DNA of 64,000 nucleotides. It comes from DAOPXV01 sp964551445. GTDB taxonomy: Bacteria > Muiribacteriota > UBA9980. A program made the position numbers and the translations under genes. The number at the start of each line of letters is the position of its first letter. The stretch's first letter is position 1. The notes below the pieces were generated by a model. It was not told the DNA's origin. It did no database searches and saw only the letters and a list, made by a program, of their open reading frames with translations. Location: positions 182,786 through 246,785 of the forward strand of contig CAZKCG010000003.1 of NCBI GenBank assembly GCA_964551445.1, given 5' to 3'. Shown here in pieces: positions 37,613 through 45,058 of the stretch.

Positions 37613-37657
37613 ATATTATATCACAATTGATACAATGTATCAATTGTGATATAATAT
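37613..37657. promoter_or_regulatory. 45-bp perfect palindrome containing a mirror-image promoter on each strand
   Basis: The left arm 37613-37633 and right arm 37637-37657 are exact reverse complements over 21 bases, separated by AAT. On the plus strand it reads TTGATA (37627-37632), 17 bases, TATAAT (37650-37655). By symmetry the minus strand reads the same (-35 at 37643-37638, -10 at 37620-37615). It lies 40 bases upstream of the enhancer-binding protein start. A related half-site GATACA occurs at 37601-37606. It is a likely binding site for the enhancer-binding protein or another dimeric regulator. Confidence 0.8.
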
Positions 37658-37782
37658 TTTTTTACAATTTACTATAAACCCTTTATTATAAAGCTTTTAA
37701 GACAAACCGGCTTTTACTAATACATTTGAATAATATTTTCCGGATTTTAGATAAAACTCTTTAAAAACAAGCTTTTTACTGT

Positions 37783-37798
37783 TGGTATATAGCTTGCT
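37783..37798 (+). promoter_or_regulatory. Sigma-54-type (-24/-12) promoter of the chemosensory operon
   Basis: TGGTATATAGCTTGCT fits TGGCACGNNNNTTGCW with the essential GG and GC ten bases apart. It ends 40 bases before the first gene. The palindrome centre is about 150 bases upstream, a usual distance for an enhancer site. Confidence 0.6.
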
Positions 37799-37838
37799 GT
37801 ATTAAAGGACGTCAAGCCGTAGTATTGCGAGGTGAATT

Positions 37839-38459
37839 ATGAATAGTAATGAAATTATTAAACCAATGAAATCTTCTGAACTGATATCAAAACGTTCGAA
37901 CCGGTTGCCGGAACAGATCGACGACATCGTTTACAATTTGATCCTTGAAAATGGGAACACGCCGCTCAAAAACGAAAAAGTTAATTTTCTAGAAATTTTA
38001 AACGAGATAGTCGCAAGTTTTCTCGATTTATTCAAGAACAAAGGTCTCACGCTTTCATGTCAGATCGATTCAAAATTGCTAAAGGACTTTATGGGAGATA
38101 CAACTAAAATAAAACAAGTTATAACGCTTATTATCGATAACATGCTTAAATATAAACTGTCCGGAAAAGTCGGCCTCAATGTATTTGAAAAAACTCGGAA
38201 CAAAAACATAACGACGATAGCGATATCAGTTTTTGATTCCGGCCTCGGAACAGTCATTGAAGATAATAACGGTTCTCGCTTTAATTACGAATCCTTCGAC
38301 GATCATTGCATGATCAAACAAAACTGTTACGGACTATGGGCCACCATCGTTAAAAAACTTGTCGATGCCATGAGCGGCAGTATATGTGCAAGACGTAAAA
38401 ACTGTATAGAAAAGGAATTAATAATCGAAATACCCTTTCAATCCGAAGCCAGCGAATAA
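37839..38459 (+). CDS. Histidine-kinase-like ATPase domain protein, degenerate
   Basis: A 206-residue soluble protein resembling the ATPase half of a histidine kinase. FLEILNEIVASFLDLFKNKG, an N-box-like KIKQVITLIIDNMLKY and a G1-like DSGLG can be aligned with HATPase_c. The G2 box GxGLG is replaced by NCYGLWATIVKKLVDAMSG, and there is no HisKA helix with a phospho-His. ATP turnover is therefore doubtful. A regulatory ATP-binding or phosphatase-like role within the operon is possible. It is the first gene after the sigma-54-type promoter. Confidence 0.7.
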   Translation: MNSNEIIKPMKSSELISKRSNRLPEQIDDIVYNLILENGNTPLKNEKVNFLEILNEIVASFLDLFKNKGLTLSCQIDSKLLKDFMGDTTKIKQVITLIIDNMLKYKLSGKVGLNVFEKTRNKNITTIAISVFDSGLGTVIEDNNGSRFNYESFDDHCMIKQNCYGLWATIVKKLVDAMSGSICARRKNCIEKELIIEIPFQSEASE

Positions 38460-38524
38460 AACAGCGTCGCGAGTTATGAAAAACCGGGTTAATAATTTCG
38501 CGCATTTAAACGAGGTGATAGAAT

Positions 38525-38959
38525 ATGATACCGAAATCAAAAATTTTTATAGTGGAAGACGATTCAACGTGTGCAAGATTACTCGAAATTTATTTAACCG
38601 AATCGGAATATGAAGTCATTGGAAAATTTTCAACCGGCGAAGAAGCGGTAACAAAAGCGGAAGAAATAATGCCCGACGTCATATTCATGGACATCATGCT
38701 CGCAGGTATGATCAATGGAATCGAAGCGGCAACCCGAATAATAATGAACGACCCAAGTGTAATAATAATATTCACTTCAGCTTATGACGATTCTGAAGTG
38801 GTTTCAAAAGCCAACAAAATCAATCCTTTAGCATTCATTAACAAGCCTTATGGACTGGAAGACATACAAACCGTCATGCAGATGGCCGAAAATATTTTTG
38901 CGATAAGATGCCAAACCTCAGTAATAAATGAGAAAGAGTTTGATTACGAGTATACTTGA
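38525..38959 (+). CDS. Stand-alone REC response regulator (CheY-like)
   Basis: A 144-residue REC domain: KIFIVEDDSTCARLL, phospho-Asp in PDVIFMDIMLAGMINGIEA, IIIFTSAYDD and NKPYGLEDIQ, then a short tail. It follows the degenerate ATPase gene by 65 bases. It is a close paralogue of the regulator at 47963 that closes the operon, so the operon is bracketed by two CheY-like outputs. Confidence 0.92.
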   Translation: MIPKSKIFIVEDDSTCARLLEIYLTESEYEVIGKFSTGEEAVTKAEEIMPDVIFMDIMLAGMINGIEAATRIIMNDPSVIIIFTSAYDDSEVVSKANKINPLAFINKPYGLEDIQTVMQMAENIFAIRCQTSVINEKEFDYEYT

Positions 38960-39094
38960 ACAGAGTAAAATCACGAAATGGCCTGCTCAATGACTAATTC
39001 GACGATGAAATAGAGTATATGCAAAAAAGATGTTTCATCAAAAAGTAAAATTAAAATGAAAGGATATTAATCAACATTTCAAGGAGAGTGAACC

Positions 39095-39568
39095 ATGTAT
39101 GAAGACAAAAAGGGCCTGAAAAATCAGCAGCTTGTCAGTTTCAGGATCGGGTTGGAAGAATTCGGAATCAGCATTATGAAGGTCCAGGAGATCATCAGAA
39201 TGCAGGAGATCACGAAAGTCCCGCAAATGCCGGATTTTATCGAAGGCGTTATTAATCTTCGAGGAAACGTTATCCCGATAGTCGATCTCAGGAAGCGCTT
39301 CGATCTTTTGATCACTGAAAAAACGAACGAATCCAGGATCGTCGTGGTATCAGTCTTAGAAAGGGTAATGGGGATCATCGTTGACGGAGTATCGGAGGTT
39401 TTAAGGCTTTCAGACGATCAGATAGAACCGCCGCCGCCCGTTATATCAAATATAGGACGCGAATATATCAAAGGCATCGGAAAACTCGAAAAAAGGCTTC
39501 TGATACTGCTCGAAATAGACAAAATACTTTCATCGGAAGAGCATTCGTTGATGTTGGAAGCAGCGTAA
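39095..39568 (+). CDS. cheW: CheW-type adaptor
   Basis: A 157-residue CheW: LVSFRIGLEEFGISIMKVQEIIR, ITKVPQMPDFIEGVINLRGNVIPIVDLRKRF, then VMGIIVDGVSEVLRL and YIKGIGKLEKRLLILLEIDKIL. It couples MCP receptors to the CheA-like kinase. It has a strong AAGGAGAG ribosome binding site. Confidence 0.96.
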   Translation: MYEDKKGLKNQQLVSFRIGLEEFGISIMKVQEIIRMQEITKVPQMPDFIEGVINLRGNVIPIVDLRKRFDLLITEKTNESRIVVVSVLERVMGIIVDGVSEVLRLSDDQIEPPPPVISNIGREYIKGIGKLEKRLLILLEIDKILSSEEHSLMLEAA

Positions 39569-39575
39569 CGAACCG

Positions 39576-39640
39576 TTAGTCATTAGTGGTCAGTCGTCAG
39601 GGATTTCGCGACTATCGTTCGCCTGATGACTAATGACTAA
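39576..39640. repeat. TAGTCATTAGT-type intergenic inverted repeat
   Basis: TTAGTCATTAGT...GTCAGG faces CCTGATGACTAATGACTAA, with an eight-base insertion in the left arm. A further TAATGACTCGAAATGACTAG follows. This is the look of short tandem GACTAATGACTAA elements dispersed between genes in some genomes. It could act as a stem-loop between cheW and the MCP gene. Confidence 0.55.
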
Positions 39641-39717
39641 AATCTAATGACTCGAAATGACTAGCGGCTATAAACGTAAATGTTTAAAAACATAAAAAAC
39701 TTCTAGGAGTGTGATTT

Positions 39718-42453
39718 ATGAAAAATCTTACAATCAAGGCGAAGATAATACTTCTTATCACGGTAATGTCTATCGTCACAATTTTCGTAGGATACTACGG
39801 GATCGTAAACCTCCACTACGTTGAGGACCAGTCCGTTATACTATATGAAAAAATGACCGCGCCGATAGCAACCCTCAGCGATGCCGCTGTAGCTTTCCAG
39901 AGGCTGCGCGTCAACAGCCGCGATATGATCTACGCCGAAAAAAAAGAAGGCGAGAACAGTGAAGCGTATTTCGCCAGCCGCATTAAAGAGATAGAAAAAG
40001 AACTGGACGGATATCTGGATAATTATGAAAAATCAATATTATCAGAGGAAATGCGTGATGTGTATAAAAAGACCATCGACGCCAAAAAGGCATATTACGA
40101 AGACCTCGACATGACGGCGAAACTTTCCGCGGCAGGCAAGGATTCAGAAGCCATCGCGCTGATGAAGGGGAATGCGTTTAAATCGGCCAAGGAAACGGAG
40201 AATCTTCTCGATGGAATGCAGGAAACCAAGGTAAAACAGGCTAAGGTTAAATCCGATGAGAACACCACTATCGCAAATAAAGCCACGAATATGATGATGT
40301 TTTCCATCGCGATAGGACTTCTTGTAGCCTGGACTATCGGATATTTAATTTCGGCGGGCATCGGATCAGTTCTGGCTTTCCTCATAAACGAAAGCAAAAT
40401 GATCACGGAAGCCGCGATCAATGGCAAGCTCGACACCCGCGGCAATGCGGAAGCGACAAATTTCGAGTTCCGCGATATAGTCGCCGGCATGAATAAAACG
40501 TTAGATGCCGTCATAGGGCCGCTCAATGTGGCAGCCGAATACGTGGACAGAATATCGAAAGGCGATACCCCCCCTAAAATCACGGATAAATACAACGGTG
40601 ATTTCAACGAACTCAAGAACAATCTTAATCAGTGTATCGACGCCATCAATCAGCAGGCCGACGCCGCGCAGGCGATCGCATCGGGCGATCTTTCGGTCAA
40701 GATCAATGTCCGTTCGGAAAAAGACATGGTAGCTAAGAGTCTTGTCAGGGTTACCGAGGTGTTGCTGGGCCTCCAGACAGAGTTGCAGCGCCTGACCGAT
40801 GCGTCCAAAGACGGGTTGCTTTCCGAACGCGGCAAGCCCGAGCAATTCAAAGGCGCGTATGCGGAAGTACTGCGCGGAGTAAACGTCATGCTCGACGCTA
40901 TCCTCATTCCAATAGGTGAAGGCAACCGCGCATTGCGCATGATCCGCGGCGGCAATTTGAAGGAAAAGGTCGAGATCGCATGCAAGGGTGACCACGAGCA
41001 GATGAAATTAGCCATCAACGGCGTTCACGCCTGGCTCACGGATCTGGTTGCATATGTTAATAAAATAGCCAAAGGCGACTTGACGGCGGAAATGGCCAAA
41101 GCTTCCAATGATGACCAAATCCACGAATGGCTGGTGCTGTTAAAACGCAACATCAAGGAACTTGTCGATGACGCCAATATGCTCTCGGTTGCGGCTGTCG
41201 AAGGAAAACTCGCTACCCGTGCTGATGCTACCAAACATCAGGGCGACTTCAAAAAGATCGTTGAAGGCGTTAACCAGACCCTCGACGCGGTCATCGGACC
41301 GTTGAACGTGGCGGCGGAATATGTGGACAGAATATCGAAAGGCGATATTCCCGCTAAAATAACGGATAAATACAATGGCGATTTCAACGAGATCAAGAAC
41401 AACCTTAACACCTGTATCGACGCTCTTAACCTACTCATCGTCGATGACGGCGGAATGGTATTAGACCAGGCGGCCGAAAAGAACCTTACCGTTAGAATGA
41501 CGGGTAACTATCAGGGCGCATACAATGTGATGAAGATCAATATCAACAAGGTCATTGAAAATCTCGACAGCGCATTCGGACAGGTATTTGAAGCCACCGA
41601 ACAGGTATCCTCGGTATCGGCGGAAATGTCGTCTAACTCTCAAAGCGTGTCGCAGGGAGCGCAGAGCCAGGCTTCGACCGTCGAAGAGATATCGGCTTCC
41701 ATCGGCGAACTCACCAAGTCCACGAACGAAATCGCGAATTCGGCCGCAAATACCAACCAGCTCGCTGAAATAACAAAAAAAGAAGCCGGAGACGGCGGGA
41801 CCGCTGTAAACAACGCCATCGGTTCAATGAAAGAAATAAGCAGCTCGTCCGATAAAATAGCCAAGATCATCGGCGTTATAAGTGAAATTGCCGATCAGAC
41901 GAACCTTCTCGCATTAAATGCGGCGATAGAAGCGGCGCGCGCCGGCGAACACGGCATGGGATTCGCGGTCGTCGCCGACGAAGTGCGAAAACTCGCCGAA
42001 CGCTCATCCACGGCCGCGAAAGAGATCACAAGCCTCATCAAGGAATCTTCCACGAAGGTCGCCGAGGGCTCGAAACTTTCCGAACAGGCCGGAGAAGCGT
42101 TGAAAAAGATCCTCATGAGCGTCGAGAAAACCGCCGGCGCTATCGAACAGATATCCGCCGCCACGCAGGAGCAGGGCGCTACCGCAAACGAAGTTTCAGG
42201 GGCCATCGAAAACGTCGCGTCTATAACGGAACAAAACGCGAGCTCATCGGAAGAACTCGCATCATCGGCGGAGGAACTTTCGGCTTCCGCGGAATCGCTT
42301 AAAAATCTCATTGAAACGTTCCAGATAAGCGTTAAAAAATCGATAGCCGTCAGAAGCGCTACCGCAGCGGTGGTATCGATGAAAACGAGAACAGTGAAAC
42401 CGCAAAAACAGGAACAGTATGGCCTTGAAGGCAAAAACCGCAAAACAGCATAA
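39718..42453 (+). CDS. Methyl-accepting chemotaxis protein with multiple HAMP domains
   Basis: A 911-residue receptor. Membrane helix 1 (about 7-27) is followed by a four-helix-bundle ligand domain to about 185 and membrane helix 2 at about 190-212 (SIAIGLLVAWTIGYLI). A run of HAMP modules follows to about 630. The unit AAEYVDRISKGD.P.KITDKYNGDF appears at about 275 and 533. The signalling hairpin with the conserved tip EIADQTNLLALNAAIEAARAGE lies near 722-743, with flanking coiled coils rich in Glu/Gln/Ser/Ala typical of methylation helices. It signals to CheA via CheW. The C-terminus lacks the CheR-tether pentapeptide. Confidence 0.94.
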   Translation: MKNLTIKAKIILLITVMSIVTIFVGYYGIVNLHYVEDQSVILYEKMTAPIATLSDAAVAFQRLRVNSRDMIYAEKKEGENSEAYFASRIKEIEKELDGYLDNYEKSILSEEMRDVYKKTIDAKKAYYEDLDMTAKLSAAGKDSEAIALMKGNAFKSAKETENLLDGMQETKVKQAKVKSDENTTIANKATNMMMFSIAIGLLVAWTIGYLISAGIGSVLAFLINESKMITEAAINGKLDTRGNAEATNFEFRDIVAGMNKTLDAVIGPLNVAAEYVDRISKGDTPPKITDKYNGDFNELKNNLNQCIDAINQQADAAQAIASGDLSVKINVRSEKDMVAKSLVRVTEVLLGLQTELQRLTDASKDGLLSERGKPEQFKGAYAEVLRGVNVMLDAILIPIGEGNRALRMIRGGNLKEKVEIACKGDHEQMKLAINGVHAWLTDLVAYVNKIAKGDLTAEMAKASNDDQIHEWLVLLKRNIKELVDDANMLSVAAVEGKLATRADATKHQGDFKKIVEGVNQTLDAVIGPLNVAAEYVDRISKGDIPAKITDKYNGDFNEIKNNLNTCIDALNLLIVDDGGMVLDQAAEKNLTVRMTGNYQGAYNVMKININKVIENLDSAFGQVFEATEQVSSVSAEMSSNSQSVSQGAQSQASTVEEISASIGELTKSTNEIANSAANTNQLAEITKKEAGDGGTAVNNAIGSMKEISSSSDKIAKIIGVISEIADQTNLLALNAAIEAARAGEHGMGFAVVADEVRKLAERSSTAAKEITSLIKESSTKVAEGSKLSEQAGEALKKILMSVEKTAGAIEQISAATQEQGATANEVSGAIENVASITEQNASSSEELASSAEELSASAESLKNLIETFQISVKKSIAVRSATAAVVSMKTRTVKPQKQEQYGLEGKNRKTA

Positions 42454-42550
42454 TGTCATGAAAAGTTTTGATGACGGCGGCGAAGGTCAAACGAAAAATC
42501 TTCACCGCCGCCCTCAAAGACAAATGTAATAAAAGAATTGAAAAAAGCAA

Positions 42551-45043
42551 GTGAGAGAAGGGTGCATTATGGAAGAAACCATTCAAGTTAAAATGTCTTA
42601 TCTGAATAAATTGCTCGATCAGACAGGCGAAGTCATAATAACGGGGACAAGGCTTGCCATACTTGAAAAAGCTATGGAAGAACTTTGCGAATGGCAAAAA
42701 CCCGTAGATAATACCATTCTCAATCTTGTAAAGCAGGTCTCGATGACCTCGCGCCAGACCGCCAACTATCTTCATAAAAACGTAATGAACATCAGGCAGG
42801 TCGAATTCAAGGAAACGATGATCACGCTTCAGCGCCTTGTGCGCGACCTTTCAAAAGGACAGGGGAAACCGGTCAAATTCAAGGCTTCCGGAAATGATAC
42901 GCTGGTCGATAAGACCATAATCGAGGAACTTTCGGGCGCTCTGATTCATATTATAAGAAACGCCGTCGATCACGGTATCGAATCGCCGGAAGTGCGTATG
43001 GCTAATAATAAGCCTGCCGAAGGCAACATTTCCATAAATGCTTATAAAAAAGACCGTTTTATATATGTCGACGTCGAGGATGACGGCGGCGGGATCGACC
43101 TCGAAAAAGTATGCGCCAAAGCGCTCGAACGCGAACTTACGACTCATGAAAAGCTCGGAAAAATGACGAACGAGGAAAAATATGAATTTATACTGCTTCC
43201 AGGTTTTTCGACGCGTGAGACGGTTTCCGAGGTTTCAGGACGCGGCGTCGGCATGGACGTGGTCAACACCAGCGTGGAAAAACTGAACGGCGCCATCAGC
43301 ATCAGCTCGAAATTACACGAAGGCACGTGTTTTACATTCAAGATTCCGATCATTTCAGCCGTAAATATAACCGACGCGCTTATGATAGAGGTCGATAGAT
43401 CTATATACGCCATACCTATTTCAACCGTAGTCACGACACTTTCAGTCAACGAGGAGGATCTCAAGACAGTTTCGAACCAGTGCACTATAATATTTCGTGG
43501 AAACACTCTCACCATATATGATCTGAACGCAATATTAAACAGGCGGATTGCGGGGGCGTCACCCAAAGTTGTCAAAAACATCGTCGTAGTAAAGGAACGC
43601 GATGATATGATAGGAATTTGCGTCGATTGCTTCCTTCCGCCTCAGAAGATAGTGATAAAAATGCTCGAGGATTACTTCAGTAAGATCCAGGGGATCTCGG
43701 GCACGACGCTTTTAAGCGACGATAAAGTCGGACTTATAATCGATGCGTCTGAAATAATAAATCTGGCCATGGGCCGTGAAAATGCTTCGAAAGCCTCTGC
43801 CGCTTCACATGCAGGTCCTGAAGAAGCCGGACTTCGCGTGAAACAGGGGGCTATCAAAAAGGATGAAAAGCAGCTTAAAAAATATAAGGTAGAAATAGAT
43901 TCCGATATAGACCCGGCGTTAAGGCTCGAGATCGCCCTTAATTACCAGGGAAAACTGCTTGACGCTTTCAACAATAACGAACCGGTCTATGAGATCAATC
44001 TCATGCTTGAAAAAGATATAATCGAAGCTGAAAAATCGCAGTTTGATATTTATCAAAGTATCAAAACCTGCGGCGAAATTCTTATCGTAGTTCCATATAC
44101 CATGCATATACCGGATAATATAAAGGATTTCAATCCTGAAAATTTCGATATGAGCGTCAAATTTTTTGTGCTTTCAAATATCCTGCCTAAAGAAATAGCC
44201 GCGAAATTAAAAATCGATGAAAAGCAAATAAGAACGGTAGGCATAACGGTCAAGGAAGAAACCGAACAAGCCAAAGTCTTTGACGAACCCGTATTTCACG
44301 AAGTCGAACTTTTAGAAGATTATGAAACGTTCGCTCTCGACACGCAAAAGAATCTGTCGGCGATGTCGCAATCTATCTTAGATCTCGAGAAAAATGCCGA
44401 AGATACGGAAGCAATCAAAGAAATATTCCGGGCCGTGCATACGATAAAAAGCTCCACCGCCATGCTTGGAATGAAAAACATATCTGAAATAGCCCACGAA
44501 CTCGAATCCATGCTAGATAAAGTGAGAAGCGGAATAGATTTTATCAATGAAGAACGCATAGACCTTTTATTCGATGTTTTGAAATTCTTCGAAGAATGTA
44601 TGAAATCAATCATGGTCGGAATAAAGCCCGCTGTTTCAAATGCGGTTGTCAAAGAACGCGTCTTGAAATTCAAGGAAGATTCTCCTGAAAAGAAACTTGT
44701 CAGAACGATCGACGTTAAAACGGAAAAATTCCAGATAACATCTTATGAAAATCTCGTGATCACGGAAAAGATCGCTCAAAATATGAAGCTTTATTCGATA
44801 CTGGTCGAATTCGTACCGGACCTTCCAATGAAAATGGTCAACGCTTTCATGCTTTTCAGAAGCCTAAAAGAATATGGCGATGTAGTGAAAACGATACCTA
44901 CGATGGAAGAGATCGATAAAGGCAATTTTGAAATGTATTTTAAAATATTATTCGTGACCGCAAGTGAAGTTGAAAAATTCAAAAACGCTCTATATACCGA
45001 TGAAATAAAAACCTTCGATATTTCAAAGTATGAAGGAAGGTAA
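42551..45043 (+). CDS. CheA-like histidine kinase with permuted domain order
   Basis: An 830-residue protein. It begins with the P3 dimerisation domain (MSYLNKLLDQTGEVIITGTRL, 1-95). The P4 ATPase follows (ALIHIIRNAVDHGIE, VEDDGGGIDLEK, GRGVGMDVV, about 100-280), and P5, the CheW-like domain (SIYAIPISTVVTTL, about 285-425). After a linker comes an alpha/beta domain (RLEIALNYQGKLLDAFNNN, about 438-570) resembling the regulatory P2-type domains. The Hpt (P1) domain then appears at about 585-690, with phospho-His near 629 in FRAVHTIKSSTAMLGM. A second P2-like domain (PMKMVNAFMLFRSLKEYG, 720-830) ends the protein. Ordinary CheA runs P1-P2-P3-P4-P5, so the Hpt half has moved to the C-terminus. Confidence 0.92.
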   Translation: MREGCIMEETIQVKMSYLNKLLDQTGEVIITGTRLAILEKAMEELCEWQKPVDNTILNLVKQVSMTSRQTANYLHKNVMNIRQVEFKETMITLQRLVRDLSKGQGKPVKFKASGNDTLVDKTIIEELSGALIHIIRNAVDHGIESPEVRMANNKPAEGNISINAYKKDRFIYVDVEDDGGGIDLEKVCAKALERELTTHEKLGKMTNEEKYEFILLPGFSTRETVSEVSGRGVGMDVVNTSVEKLNGAISISSKLHEGTCFTFKIPIISAVNITDALMIEVDRSIYAIPISTVVTTLSVNEEDLKTVSNQCTIIFRGNTLTIYDLNAILNRRIAGASPKVVKNIVVVKERDDMIGICVDCFLPPQKIVIKMLEDYFSKIQGISGTTLLSDDKVGLIIDASEIINLAMGRENASKASAASHAGPEEAGLRVKQGAIKKDEKQLKKYKVEIDSDIDPALRLEIALNYQGKLLDAFNNNEPVYEINLMLEKDIIEAEKSQFDIYQSIKTCGEILIVVPYTMHIPDNIKDFNPENFDMSVKFFVLSNILPKEIAAKLKIDEKQIRTVGITVKEETEQAKVFDEPVFHEVELLEDYETFALDTQKNLSAMSQSILDLEKNAEDTEAIKEIFRAVHTIKSSTAMLGMKNISEIAHELESMLDKVRSGIDFINEERIDLLFDVLKFFEECMKSIMVGIKPAVSNAVVKERVLKFKEDSPEKKLVRTIDVKTEKFQITSYENLVITEKIAQNMKLYSILVEFVPDLPMKMVNAFMLFRSLKEYGDVVKTIPTMEEIDKGNFEMYFKILFVTASEVEKFKNALYTDEIKTFDISKYEGR

Positions 45044-45058
45044 GGGGGTAGTAAAATT

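Noticed and set aside
37613..37657. CRP-type site because TCACA and TGTGA are present in the palindrome
   Set aside because: The half-sites are in the wrong orientation (TCACA first, TGTGA last) and spacing for CRP.
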